A DNA stretch of 64,000 nucleotides from Enterocloster aldenensis (GTDB taxonomy: Bacteria > Bacillota > Clostridia > Lachnospirales > Lachnospiraceae): the NCBI RefSeq assembly GCF_003434055.1, contig NZ_QVEX01000012.1, forward strand, positions 1-64,000, written 5' to 3'. Position 1 is the first letter of the stretch, and each line of letters starts with the position of its first letter. The notes under the pieces are model-generated. The model worked only from the letters and a program-made list of their open reading frames with translations, was not told the DNA's origin and did no database searches. Of this stretch, positions 1 to 8,104 are shown one piece after another. The position numbers were made by a program, and so were the translations under genes.

Positions 1-57
1 GTTCAATTCGGTTTTCAATATGTGGTTTTGAGGGTACGTAAATTGTTGAATTTGTGC

Positions 58-86
58 TTGAAATTTGGATTAAATTATTGTATAAT
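58..86 (+). promoter_or_regulatory. Promoter of the tRNA operon
   Basis: TTGAAA at 58-63 and a perfect TATAAT at 81-86 are separated by 17 bp, close to the sigma-70/sigma-A consensus. It lies about 40 bp before the first tRNA, and no other good promoter is seen between the tRNA genes, so it probably drives the whole cluster to the terminator near 1020. Confidence 0.85.
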
Positions 87-125
87 GATTTGGTCAGCGC
101 AATAGACAATTAGTTGTACCATTAT

Positions 126-198
126 TCCTCGATAGCTCAGTCGGTAGAGCACGCGGCTGTTAACCGCGCTGTCGTAGGTTCAAGTCCTACTCGGGGAG
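126..198 (+). tRNA. tRNA-Asn (GTT)
   Basis: A 73-nt cloverleaf with acceptor TCCTCGA pairing TCGGGGA, anticodon loop CTGTTAA (anticodon GTT) and T-loop TTCAAGT. First gene of the eight-tRNA cluster. The 3' CCA is not encoded. Confidence 0.95.
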
Positions 199-236
199 TT
201 TTTAGTGGAAGTCCATGGCGACCACTACCTTATTCA

Positions 237-308
237 GGCCCCATGGTCAAGCGGTTAAGACATCGCCCTTTCACGGCGGTAACACGAGTTCGAATCTCGT
301 TGGGGTCA
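237..308 (+). tRNA. tRNA-Glu (TTC)
   Basis: A 72-nt cloverleaf with acceptor GGCCCCA pairing TGGGGTC, anticodon loop CTTTCAC (anticodon TTC) and T-loop TTCGAAT. CCA is not encoded. Confidence 0.95.
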
Positions 309-337
309 TTTAGTTTCAGGATAATTGGCATGAACAT

Positions 338-410
338 GCCGATGTGGCTCAATTGGCAGAGCAGCTGATTTGTAATCAGCAGGTTATCGGTTCGAGTCCG
401 ATCATCGGCT
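338..410 (+). tRNA. tRNA-Thr (TGT)
   Basis: A 73-nt cloverleaf with acceptor GCCGATG pairing CATCGGC, anticodon stem GCTGA/TCAGC, loop TTTGTAA (anticodon TGT) and discriminator T. CCA is not encoded. Confidence 0.95.
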
Positions 411-452
411 TTACTGTGACAACAGTAAATTTTATAAGAGATAATATAGTTC

Positions 453-526
453 GGACCTTTAGCTCAGTTGGTTAGAGCAACCGGCTCATAACCGGTCGGT
501 CCTGGGTTCGAGTCCCCGAAGGTCCA
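453..526 (+). tRNA. tRNA with CAT anticodon (elongator Met, or Ile2)
   Basis: A 74-nt cloverleaf with acceptor GGACCTT pairing AAGGTCC, anticodon stem CCGGC/ACCGG region and anticodon CAT. The fully paired first acceptor pair argues against initiator tRNA. A CAT anticodon could be elongator Met or lysidine-modified Ile2; the sequence alone does not settle which. The T-stem reads CTGGG/CCCCG, giving one U-C mismatch at the second pair. CCA is not encoded. Confidence 0.9.
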
Positions 527-572
527 CTCTTTCCTAACTAAAGCAGATTGAGAACTATATAATCCAAATAAT

Positions 573-646
573 GGCCCGGTGGCTCAGCTGGTTAGAGCGC
601 CGCCCTGTCACGGCGGAGGTCGACGGTTCGAACCCGTTCCGGGTCG
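573..646 (+). tRNA. tRNA-Asp (GTC)
   Basis: A 74-nt cloverleaf with acceptor GGCCCGG pairing CCGGGTC, anticodon GTC in loop CTGTCAC, and the discriminator G typical of tRNA-Asp. CCA is not encoded. Confidence 0.95.
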
Positions 647-684
647 TTTGCATTTTATAATGCGACATAATTCATATACATTTT

Positions 685-757
685 GGGGTCTTAGCTCAGC
701 TGGGAGAGCATCTGCCTTACAAGCAGAGGGTCACAGGTTCGAGCCCTGTAGGCCCCA
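685..757 (+). tRNA. tRNA-Val (TAC)
   Basis: A 73-nt cloverleaf with acceptor GGGGTCT pairing AGGCCCC (one G-U), anticodon loop CTTACAA (anticodon TAC) and T-loop TTCGAGC. CCA is not encoded. Confidence 0.95.
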
Positions 758-767
758 TTTGTATTAT

Positions 768-851
768 GCGGGTGTGGTGGAATAGGCAGACACAAGGGAC
801 TTAAAATCCCTCGGTAGCGATACCGTGCCGGTTCAAGTCCGGCCACCCGCA
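768..851 (+). tRNA. tRNA-Leu (TAA)
   Basis: An 84-nt class II tRNA with acceptor GCGGGTG pairing CACCCGC, a long variable arm (CGGTAGCGATACCG) and anticodon loop CTTAAAA (anticodon TAA). It starts only 10 bp after tRNA-Val. Confidence 0.95.
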
Positions 852-911
852 TTGCAATTAAGTTCTGATGCTGTAAGGCGTTGGGACTTTTCTTGTAATT
901 ATATTGGATTT

Positions 912-991
912 GCGGCTGTGGTGGAATTGGCAGACACGATGGGTTTAGGTCCCATTGGGAGACCGTGCAGGTTCGAGTCCTGTTAGCCGCA
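912..991 (+). tRNA. tRNA-Leu (TAG)
   Basis: An 80-nt class II tRNA with acceptor GCGGCTG pairing TAGCCGC, anticodon stem ATGGG/CCCAT, loop TTTAGGT (anticodon TAG) and a short variable arm. Last tRNA of the cluster. Confidence 0.93.
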
Positions 992-995
992 TAGT

Positions 996-1022
996 AGGAG
1001 CCTTATAAAAGGGCTCCTTTTA
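996..1022 (+). terminator. Terminator of the tRNA operon
   Basis: Stem AGGAGCC (996-1002) pairs with GGCTCCT (1012-1018) and is followed by a T-run. It sits directly after the last tRNA. Confidence 0.85.
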
Positions 1023-1095
1023 GATTGAACAAAAAGTATGATGACAAGGGTGATGGAGCCGGACAAAGCGGGAGGGATAACCGCAGTCCCTAATG

Positions 1096-1130
1096 ATGAC
1101 ATACAGATGTCATGTTTCTTCTGATATAAT
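1096..1130 (+). promoter_or_regulatory. Extended -10 promoter with overlapping dyad
   Basis: TGATATAAT at 1122-1130 is an extended -10 element (TGnTATAAT) with no good -35. Just upstream is a perfect dyad, ATGACAT - ACAG - ATGTCAT (1096-1113), covering the -35 position. A dyad there suggests an activator or repressor site, but the protein is unknown. Transcription from here would start near 1137, so the following gene must start at 1158 rather than at the upstream ATG at 1131. Confidence 0.6.
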
Positions 1131-1157
1131 ATGGAAAAACAGGAAGAGGGAGAACAC

Positions 1158-1556
1158 ATGAGGTTAGATGGATTTGGTATTTTCGTCAAGGATATGGGGA
1201 CTATGATACGGTTTTACCGTGATGTTTTGGGATTTGGGATAAAGGAAAATGAAGAGAGTGAGAATGTATTCCTGGAAAAGGATGGTACATTGTTCCTGCT
1301 TTATGGGCGTGACGGGTTAGAGAAGATGACTGGCAGGAGGTTCTGCTATGCAGATAAGGTGAACGGTCATTTTGAGATAGCATTAACAGTATCCGATTAT
1401 GCGGCGGTAGATGAGGCATATAATAGTGTGATTGAAAAGGGGGCTGTGCCGGTCATGGCACCTGTTACGGAGCCTTGGGGGCAGCGGACCTGTTATGTGG
1501 CTGATCCGGAAGGCAATCTGGTTGAGATTGGGTCATTTGTTAAGGGGGAATCATAA
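1158..1556 (+). CDS. VOC/glyoxalase superfamily protein
   Basis: A 132-aa single-module vicinal-oxygen-chelate fold protein. It opens RLDGFGIFVKDMGTMIRFYRD, the usual start of a beta-alpha-beta-beta-beta half, and ends with the C-terminal signature DPEGNLVEIGSF. The family covers glyoxalase I, dioxygenases and antibiotic-binding proteins, usually active as metal-dependent dimers; the substrate cannot be read from sequence. The ATG at 1158 has a GGGAG site 6-8 bp upstream and is preferred over an ATG at 1131 that lies on the promoter. One base separates it from the acetyltransferase gene, so they form an operon. Confidence 0.85.
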   Translation: MRLDGFGIFVKDMGTMIRFYRDVLGFGIKENEESENVFLEKDGTLFLLYGRDGLEKMTGRRFCYADKVNGHFEIALTVSDYAAVDEAYNSVIEKGAVPVMAPVTEPWGQRTCYVADPEGNLVEIGSFVKGES

Positions 1557-1557
1557 A

Positions 1558-2337
1558 ATGGACCATAGTCCGGTTTTTAAACAGGTCACATTGGAAAACC
1601 TGGAGGCAGAACATATATGCTGCTGCATTTCCGATAAGAAAGGTGAAAATTGTGTGTCATCCAAGAAGTCATGGCTTCGCAACAGGATGCAGGAGGGGCT
1701 TGTGTTCAACAAGCTGGATGTACGGGGAAAGGTGTTCATAGAATATTTACCGGCAGAATTTGCCTGGGCGCCCATTAATGCAGATGGTTATATGTATATT
1801 GACTGTTTATGGGTTTCCGGGCAATACAAGGGAAAAGGGTATGGGGACCAGCTGCTGGATCAATGTATTGCTGACAGCAAGGCCAAGGGAAAAAGGGGTC
1901 TTGTCTGCCTGTCATCTAAAAAAAAGATGCCGTTTCTTTCAGATCCGGGATATCTTAAGCACCGGGGATTTAAGGTGGCAGATACAGCCAGCCCTTATTA
2001 TGAGTTGTTCTATCTGCCTTTTTCCGATTCGGAAACAGTGCCGTCCATAAAGGATGTGGCAAAGAATGGCTGTGTGGATGAGAAGGGATTGGTGCTGTAT
2101 TATTCTGACCAATGTCCGCATACATCTAAATATGTACCGCTTCTTGCTGGGAATCTGAAGGAACTTGGGCTGGAGTGCAGGTTCCGGAAGATTGAAACCA
2201 AAGAGGATGCACAGGCAGCGCCTGTTCCATTTACAACATATGCATTGTTTTATAATGGAGCGTTTGTTACCAATGAAATCCTATCGGAGAAGAGCTTTTC
2301 AAAAATATGGGAGCGGATTGGGAATACGCAAGGATAG
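1558..2337 (+). CDS. GNAT N-acetyltransferase with YoaP-like C-terminus
   Basis: A 259-aa protein. Residues about 10-170 form a GNAT acetyltransferase; the acetyl-CoA loop is QYKGKGYG (residues 89-96). The C-terminal ~80 residues (VLYYSDQCPHTSKYVP onward) resemble the extra domain of Bacillus subtilis YoaP and have a thioredoxin-like CPHTSKYV helix start with one Cys. Such proteins acetylate small amines, but no substrate is established for this type. The start codon lies one base after the upstream stop. Its neighbours (VOC protein, nuclease-like protein) do not fix a pathway. Confidence 0.8.
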   Translation: MDHSPVFKQVTLENLEAEHICCCISDKKGENCVSSKKSWLRNRMQEGLVFNKLDVRGKVFIEYLPAEFAWAPINADGYMYIDCLWVSGQYKGKGYGDQLLDQCIADSKAKGKRGLVCLSSKKKMPFLSDPGYLKHRGFKVADTASPYYELFYLPFSDSETVPSIKDVAKNGCVDEKGLVLYYSDQCPHTSKYVPLLAGNLKELGLECRFRKIETKEDAQAAPVPFTTYALFYNGAFVTNEILSEKSFSKIWERIGNTQG

Positions 2338-2347
2338 GGAAATATGC

Positions 2348-2980
2348 ATGCTGTATGATAAAGATATAAGGGAGCCCCTTTTTGATTTCCTGGAGGAAGC
2401 TTATGGCAAGTTAAGGATTATAGAAGAAAAACAGGTAGGGAAATCAAGGGCGGATATTGTGATGGTCCTACCCGGGCTTTTGACGGGAATTGAGATTAAA
2501 AGTGATGCTGATTCTTACGTGCGTCTGTCGCGGCAGGTTAAGGATTATGACCGCTTCTTTGACCGCAATATGGTGGTGGCAGGTTCCAGCCACGCGGCCC
2601 ATGTCAGGGAACATGTTCCGGGATGGTGGGGAATCATAACAGTGGAGCAGAATGACCGGGAAATTGATTTTTATGTTCTGCGGCAACCTCAGGAAAACCC
2701 TATGATGAACTGGAAACGTAAACTCAGCCTTTTGTGGCGTCCGGAACTGGCGCATATCCAGGAGCTTACCGCCATGCCCAGATATAAAGAGAAGAGCAAG
2801 GCATTTGTCATTGAAAAAATACTGGCAAAGGTGCCTGGGGAGCAATTGTCCGTCTTGGTGAGCGAGGAACTATTTGAGCGGGATTATACACGGATTGAAG
2901 AGGTAATCAGGGCGTATAAGATACAGAACAGGCCGGAACTGAAGGGCCGGACAGGGAAAAGGAAAAGGAGGAGGCCGTAG
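2348..2980 (+). CDS. sce7726 family protein, PD-(D/E)xK nuclease-like
   Basis: A 210-aa protein. The N-terminal half shows the sce7726-type pattern: DKDIREPLFDFL, then SRADIV (D36) and GIEIKSD (E49, K51), which together form a PD-(D/E)xK nuclease core, followed by RLSRQVKDYDRFFD and WWGIITV. The C-terminus is a basic tail (KGRTGKRKRRRP) that could bind nucleic acid. The family function is unknown; a restriction-endonuclease-like fold is inferred. The ATG at 2348 follows an AGGGA site, 10 bp after the acetyltransferase stop. It closes the operon, and a new promoter follows at 3004. Confidence 0.75.
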   Translation: MLYDKDIREPLFDFLEEAYGKLRIIEEKQVGKSRADIVMVLPGLLTGIEIKSDADSYVRLSRQVKDYDRFFDRNMVVAGSSHAAHVREHVPGWWGIITVEQNDREIDFYVLRQPQENPMMNWKRKLSLLWRPELAHIQELTAMPRYKEKSKAFVIEKILAKVPGEQLSVLVSEELFERDYTRIEEVIRAYKIQNRPELKGRTGKRKRRRP

Positions 2981-3003
2981 AACATGTTTTCAAAAGAAAG
3001 TGA

Positions 3004-3032
3004 TTGACGGGCCACCAAGTTTTTCGTATAAT
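3004..3032 (+). promoter_or_regulatory. Promoter of the nickel/lar operon
   Basis: TTGACG (3004-3009), 17 bp, then a perfect TATAAT (3027-3032). It feeds the structured leader that starts about 10 bp downstream. Confidence 0.85.
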
Positions 3033-3041
3033 TTTTATTAA

Positions 3042-3120
3042 TGGCTGACAGAAGTCAGCATTTGCGCAGGGTAAGAATCCTGTATGGACCTAAGGTCCGG
3101 ACGGTAATTAACAGCAATGC
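3042..3120 (+). ncRNA. Structured leader, candidate NiCo (nickel/cobalt) riboswitch
   Basis: The transcript begins with a hairpin GCTGAC-AGAA-GTCAGC (3043-3058). A junction closed by GCATTTGC (about 3058-3065) with GCAATGC (about 3113-3119) contains CAGG/CCTG and GGACC-TAAG-GTCC helices and the element GGTCCGGACGG. A terminator follows. The multi-helix junction with a GGACGG-type segment ahead of a nickel ABC importer fits my recollection of the NiCo (czcD) riboswitch class, but I could not test it against the covariance model. A B12 or other metal sensor is not excluded. Confidence 0.5.
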
Positions 3121-3138
3121 GTTTATGATATCAGGAGA

Positions 3139-3195
3139 ATACCAGGAAGGTAATGGATATCCCTAAGGGATAGGTCTGTTTTCCTGGTATTTTTG
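3139..3195 (+). terminator. Leader terminator/attenuator
   Basis: ATACCAGGAA (3139-3148) pairs with TTCCTGGTAT (3181-3190) with a smaller nested hairpin (TATCCCTAAGGGATA) in the loop, and is followed by TTTTTG. It stands between the structured leader and the first gene, so it is the likely expression platform. Confidence 0.85.
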
Positions 3196-3284
3196 TGTGT
3201 TAAAAACATCCGGAAGAGGGAGACGAAAAAACAGATGGGCCTGAACCATATGAGGTGGTTTTCAGGACTGATAGGAGGACGGGA

Positions 3285-4976
3285 ATGAAACGATGTTTTA
3301 ATTTTACCATGGCAGCCGTGTTAGCAGCAGCCATGCTGGCGACTGGGTGCGGGGGAAATGGTTCCGGTACCACAGATGTAACGGCATCCGGGCAGGAGCA
3401 GCAGGGAACACAGGGGACAGCACAGGCGGAGGGGCAGCAGGAAACAGGACAAGTGACCGGACAGCAGGGAACGGTACGGGATGATGTGATTGTTGTAATG
3501 GGACCCACATCCGAACCAGAGGCGGGATTTAATCCTGCTTATGGATGGGGGGCAGGGGAACATGTGCATGAGCCGCTGATCCAGAGTACCCTGACTGTGA
3601 CAACCACTGATTTGAAAATCGGCTATGACCTGGCCACGGGTATGGAAGCCAGCGATGATGGCCTTACCTGGACCGTGACCATACGGGATGACGTGTCATT
3701 TACAGATGGGGAGAAACTGACTGCCGGGGATGTGGCATTTACCTATAATACATTGAGGGATACCAGTTCAGTTAATGATTTTACCATGCTGAAAGAGGCT
3801 CAGGCGGTGAATGATACAACGGTGGAATTCCATATGAACCGCCCGTACTCCATATGGCCATATACCATGGCCATTGTGGGGATTGTGCCGGAACATGCCT
3901 ATGGGGCTGGATACGGGGAGCATCCGGTTGGCTCGGGCCGTTATATGTTGAAGCAGTGGGATAAAGGGCAGCAGGTAATCCTGGAAGCTAATCCGGATTA
4001 TTATGGGGAAGCGCCAATCATGAAAAAGGTTACCATCCTGTTCATGGAGGAGGATGCGGCCTACGCAGCTGTCATGTCGGGACAGGCAGACCTGGCCTAT
4101 ACGGCTGCTTCCTATTCGGACCAGACACTGCCGGGGTATGAACTGCTGGCCTTTGAGACCGTGGATAACAGGGGATTTAACCTTCCTGCCGTGCCGGATG
4201 AAGGGAAGACAGAGGACGGCATATCCATTGGTAATGATTTTACAAGTGATGTGCAGGTGCGGCGGGCCATCAACCTTGCCATTGACAGGAATGAGATGAT
4301 TGACAATGTGCTGAGCGGTTACGGAAGCCCGGCCTACAGCGTTTGTGACAAGATGCCATGGTATAATGATGCTGCGCAGGTTGGGTACGATGCGGTAAAG
4401 GCAGCGGACATACTGGACAAGGCCGGCTGGGTGATTGGAGGCGATGGAATCAGGGAAAAGGACGGCGTCAGGGCCTCCATGACCCTTATGTACCCGGCCA
4501 GTGATTCTGTCCGCCAGGCCCTGGCAGCAGACACGGCCAACCAGTTAAAGGAAGTTGGGATTGAGGTTAAGACAGAGGGCGTTGGCTGGGACACGGCTTA
4601 TGACAGGGCGCAGGCAGAGCCCCTGATGTGGGGCTGGGGCGCGCATACGCCGATGGAGCTCTATAACATTTACCATACGATGAAGGAATCGGGGCTGGCA
4701 GAGTATTCTCCTTATGCCAATGAGACCGTGGACCGTTATATGGATGCGGCCCTGGCCTCCAGCGACCTGGAACAGTCCTACGAGCTTTGGAAAAAGGCGC
4801 AGTGGGATGGAAATACGGGGATTACCCAGGATGGGGACATCCCATGGATCTGGCTGGTGAATATTGACCATCTGTACTGGGCCAGGGAGAATCTTAAGGT
4901 GGCGGATCAGAAGCTGCATCCCCACGGCCATGGCTGGTCAATTGTGAATAATGTGGATCAGTGGAGCTGGGAATGA
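3285..4976 (+). CDS. Nickel/peptide-type ABC transporter substrate-binding lipoprotein (NikA/CntA-like)
   Basis: A 563-aa extracytoplasmic solute-binding protein of family 5 (oligopeptide/nickel). The N-terminus is a lipoprotein signal with lipobox LATGC (lipid-anchored Cys22), followed by a ~50-residue Gly/Gln/Thr linker. Family features include the central TPSEPEAGFNP-like start, SGRYMLKQWDKG, and a near-C-terminal LHPHGHGW segment whose His residues could bind metal. The ATG at 3285 has AGGAGG 5-10 bp upstream; an ATG at 3255 lacks a site. Candidate NiCo leader upstream and lar genes downstream point to nickel rather than peptide import. Confidence 0.8.
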   Translation: MKRCFNFTMAAVLAAAMLATGCGGNGSGTTDVTASGQEQQGTQGTAQAEGQQETGQVTGQQGTVRDDVIVVMGPTSEPEAGFNPAYGWGAGEHVHEPLIQSTLTVTTTDLKIGYDLATGMEASDDGLTWTVTIRDDVSFTDGEKLTAGDVAFTYNTLRDTSSVNDFTMLKEAQAVNDTTVEFHMNRPYSIWPYTMAIVGIVPEHAYGAGYGEHPVGSGRYMLKQWDKGQQVILEANPDYYGEAPIMKKVTILFMEEDAAYAAVMSGQADLAYTAASYSDQTLPGYELLAFETVDNRGFNLPAVPDEGKTEDGISIGNDFTSDVQVRRAINLAIDRNEMIDNVLSGYGSPAYSVCDKMPWYNDAAQVGYDAVKAADILDKAGWVIGGDGIREKDGVRASMTLMYPASDSVRQALAADTANQLKEVGIEVKTEGVGWDTAYDRAQAEPLMWGWGAHTPMELYNIYHTMKESGLAEYSPYANETVDRYMDAALASSDLEQSYELWKKAQWDGNTGITQDGDIPWIWLVNIDHLYWARENLKVADQKLHPHGHGWSIVNNVDQWSWE

Positions 4977-5158
4977 TGCCGGGAGAAGACGGATTAAGAT
5001 ATGATAGCGGCGCCAGCGTACTGTTGTGGGTTGCGTAAATGAATGAAAAAGCCGCAGATAGCCGTGGGATTGGTAAATGACTGCGGGATTAACGGCTGGA
5101 TGTGGGAACTGTAAGTAAATGCAAAACCAGCGGATGGCTGTGATGAAAGGACAATGAC

Positions 5159-6142
5159 ATGGGTTTAAGACAGGTTGGTAAGAATATTGCGCGGATGTCA
5201 GTGCTGCTTGTGCTGGTCAGTATTGCGGCCTTTTTCCTGGTCACGGTGTCGCCTCTTGACCCATTGAGGACAAATGTGGGGCAGGCAGCGCTGGGAAGCA
5301 TGAGCCAGGAGCAGATTGCACAGCTTGAGGAGTACTGGGGCGTGAATACGCCGCCTGTTAAACGGTATGTGTCCTGGGCAGCGGATTTCCTGCGGGGGGA
5401 TATGGGGACGTCCCTTCTGTACCGTCAGCCGGTTTCTAAGGTAATTGGGGAAAAGCTGGCTAATTCCTTGTGGCTGATGGCATCGGCCTGGCTGGTATCC
5501 GGCGCAGTGGGATTTGTGCTGGGCGTGGCTGCAGGGGCCAGGAAAGGGGGGCTGACAGATAAGCTGATTTCTGCGTATGCGCTGCTAACTGCCAGCATCC
5601 CGGCTTTCTGGCTGGCGCTGGTATTGCTGATGATATTTGCAGTGTGGCTTAAGGTGCTTCCTATCGGACTCAGTGTTCCCATTGGAATGGAGGCATCCGC
5701 TGTCACGCTGGGGGACAGGCTGGTCCACGGCATCCTACCGGTGGCAGCCTTGTCCATTACCGGCATTTCCAATATCGCACTTCATACAAGAGAGAAGATG
5801 GCAGAGGTCATGGAGAGCGATTATGTGCTGTTTGCAAGGGCAAGAGGGGAATCGGAGTGGGAAATCGTGAAGCGGCATGGCATACGTAATATCCTGCTTC
5901 CTGCCATGACCCTGCAGTTTGCTTCGGTCAGCGAGATATTCGGGGGATCGGTCCTGGTGGAGCAGGTATTTTCTTATCCCGGATTGGGGCAGGCAGCTGT
6001 TACGGCAGGCCTGGGAGGGGATGTGCCGCTGCTGCTGGGGATTACTGTCATAAGCGCAGCCATTGTGTTTGCAGGCAATTTCACCGCCAATATACTGTAT
6101 GGCGCAGTGGACCCCAGAATCAGAAAAAGGAGGGCAGGGTGA
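5159..6142 (+). CDS. Nickel-type ABC transporter permease (NikB-like)
   Basis: A 327-aa inner-membrane permease of the DppB/NikB family. An N-terminal membrane segment (SVLLVLVSIAAFFLVTVSP) and an extracellular stretch (EEYWGVNTPPVKRYV) precede about five more membrane helices. The EAA loop that docks the ATPases is visible as YVLFARARGESEWEIVKRHG. It is separated from the binding protein by a 182-bp gap without a gene or clear terminator, so co-transcription is likely. The ATG at 5159 follows AAAGGA. Confidence 0.85.
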   Translation: MGLRQVGKNIARMSVLLVLVSIAAFFLVTVSPLDPLRTNVGQAALGSMSQEQIAQLEEYWGVNTPPVKRYVSWAADFLRGDMGTSLLYRQPVSKVIGEKLANSLWLMASAWLVSGAVGFVLGVAAGARKGGLTDKLISAYALLTASIPAFWLALVLLMIFAVWLKVLPIGLSVPIGMEASAVTLGDRLVHGILPVAALSITGISNIALHTREKMAEVMESDYVLFARARGESEWEIVKRHGIRNILLPAMTLQFASVSEIFGGSVLVEQVFSYPGLGQAAVTAGLGGDVPLLLGITVISAAIVFAGNFTANILYGAVDPRIRKRRAG

Positions 6143-6975
6143 TGGGATGGTTTACGGCGTGGAACCGGCGCAAGACCCTTTTTATTTTCCTCATAATGGC
6201 TGCCCTTATGCTGACGGTCATTACCATTGGGGGCAGGGTATTGGAAAATGAGGCCATGGTGACGGATTTTTCCAGGAAGAATCTGGCGCCATGTCCGGCA
6301 TATCCCTTTGGGACGGACTGGATGGGCCGGGATATGTTTGTAAGGACCATAACAGGTCTTTCACTGAGCATACGGATTGGACTTCTAACAGCGGCAGTGA
6401 GTGCGCTCATTGCCTGTTTTATGGGAACGGCCGCAGCCTGTCTGGGAAAAGCAGCAGATGGATTGGTGGGGATTGTCATTGACCTGGTCATGGGAATTCC
6501 TCATATCCTGCTGCTGATCCTGATTTCCTTTGCCGCAGGAAAGGGATTCTGGGGCGTGATGGCGGGGATTTCCCTGACACACTGGACATCCCTGTCAAGA
6601 CTTTTGAGGGCAGAGGTGATGCAGCTGAAGGAGCGTCAGTACATAAAGATTGCGGGAAAACTGGGAATGGGGAAAATGCAGATAGCGTGGAAGCATATGA
6701 TGCCCCATCTCCTGCCCCAGCTTCTGGTGGGGGTGGTGCTTCTGTTTCCTCACGCCATCCTTCATGAGGCAAGTATCACATTCCTTGGGTTCGGCCTTCC
6801 GCCGGAACAGCCGGCCATTGGGGTCATCCTTTCAGAGAGCATGAAGTATCTGGCCATGGGAAAATGGTGGCTGGCCCTGTTTCCCGGATGTTTGCTGGTA
6901 CTGGTGGTGGTGCTGTTCCATTTTATCGGTGATACCCTGATGACGCTGATCAACCCCAATCAGGCGCATATGTAG
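6142..6975 (+). CDS. Nickel-type ABC transporter permease (NikC-like)
   Basis: A 277-aa partner permease of the DppC/NikC family. It has an N-terminal helix, then FGTDWMGRDMFVRTITG, the hallmark of this family, and an EAA loop around QYIKIAGKLGMGKMQIAW. The ATG at 6142 overlaps the upstream stop (TGATG) with AGGAGG 8 bp before it; a GTG one codon earlier is possible. It should form the membrane channel with the NikB-like subunit. Confidence 0.85.
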   Translation: MGWFTAWNRRKTLFIFLIMAALMLTVITIGGRVLENEAMVTDFSRKNLAPCPAYPFGTDWMGRDMFVRTITGLSLSIRIGLLTAAVSALIACFMGTAAACLGKAADGLVGIVIDLVMGIPHILLLILISFAAGKGFWGVMAGISLTHWTSLSRLLRAEVMQLKERQYIKIAGKLGMGKMQIAWKHMMPHLLPQLLVGVVLLFPHAILHEASITFLGFGLPPEQPAIGVILSESMKYLAMGKWWLALFPGCLLVLVVVLFHFIGDTLMTLINPNQAHM

Positions 6976-7180
6976 GCTGTCCGGGGTGGCTGGGCCGGCA
7001 TGGCTGGGCTGGCGTAGCTGGACCGGGGGAGATGGAACAGGGTGTGGAGTGTGTATGGCGGTGAAGCCCATATACGGCAATTGCAGGTATATGGGCGCAT
7101 AGGAAAATTGTGCAGGGAATGGGAATGGCAATGGGAACCGTACAGGGCGGCCCATGGGCGCTTGGAAGGAGATTGGCAGG

Positions 7181-8104
7181 ATGGAAACAATATTGTCGGT
7201 GGAACATCTGATGATTTCATTTTCCCAATATGAGAGAGGGTGGAGGAAAATCCAGCTTCCGGTCATCAGGGATCTGAGTATTAATATAAAAGGGCATGAA
7301 ATCGTGGCTGTGGTGGGATCCAGCGGTTCGGGAAAGAGCCTGCTGGCCCATGCGGTCATGGGGCTTCTGCCTGCCAATGCTTCCTGGAAGGGAAGGATTG
7401 CCTTTAAGGGAGAGGAACTGACAGGAAAAAGGGTGGGGGAACTGAGGGGAAGGCAGATGGTGCTGGTGCCTCAGAGCGTTTCGTATCTGGACCCGCTTAT
7501 GAAGGTGGGGGACCAGGTGAGGAGAGGGCATAAAGATGGGATATCCAGAGCCAGAAGCAGGGAAGTTCTTGGCAGGTATGGGCTGGGGGAGGATACGGAG
7601 GAGCTTTATCCGTTTCAGCTGTCTGGAGGAATGACGCGCCGGGTGCTGATTTCCACGGCTGTCATGGAGAAACCCGAATTGGTGATTGCGGATGAACCGA
7701 CCCCGGGGCTTCATATCAGCGCGGCCAAGAGGGTGCTGTCACATTTCCGGGAGATTGCGGACGGGGGGGCTGGTGTGCTGCTGATTACCCACGACCTGGA
7801 ACTGGCCCTTCAGGTGGCTGACCGGATTGTGGTATTTTACGCAGGAACCAATGTGGAGGAGGCTGCTGTGTCTGACTTCCAGAAGGAAGAGCGCCTGCGT
7901 CATCCGTATACAAGAGCGTTGTACCGAGCCATGCCGAGCCATGGATTTGAGGTTCAGCCAGGGGCGCAGCCCTATGTAAAGGACCTGCCCGTGGGATGTC
8001 CCTATGGCCCCAGATGTCCGATAGCAGACCAGGGCTGCATGGAAGAAATAGAGTATCGCGCTTATGAAGGCGGTATGGTAAAATGTAGGAAGGCAGGAAC
8101 ATGA
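7181..8104 (+). CDS. Nickel-type ABC transporter ATPase (NikD-like)
   Basis: A 307-aa ATPase with Walker A GSSGSGKS (residues 46-53), signature FQLSGGMTRR and Walker B VIADEPTPGLH. In the Walker B/D-loop the usual ...ALD is GLH. It ends with the oligopeptide/nickel C-terminal extension containing CPYGPRCP and a further CxxxxxC, typical of DppD/OppD-type subunits. The ATG at 7181 has AAGGAG 9 bp upstream and is preferred to one at 7154. A 205-bp gap before it (6976-7180) holds GGCTGGGC-type imperfect repeats and no gene. Confidence 0.85.
   Translation: METILSVEHLMISFSQYERGWRKIQLPVIRDLSINIKGHEIVAVVGSSGSGKSLLAHAVMGLLPANASWKGRIAFKGEELTGKRVGELRGRQMVLVPQSVSYLDPLMKVGDQVRRGHKDGISRARSREVLGRYGLGEDTEELYPFQLSGGMTRRVLISTAVMEKPELVIADEPTPGLHISAAKRVLSHFREIADGGAGVLLITHDLELALQVADRIVVFYAGTNVEEAAVSDFQKEERLRHPYTRALYRAMPSHGFEVQPGAQPYVKDLPVGCPYGPRCPIADQGCMEEIEYRAYEGGMVKCRKAGT

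Noticed and set aside
114..785. Frames running through the tRNA cluster
   Set aside because: They are built from tRNA sequence and are not proteins.
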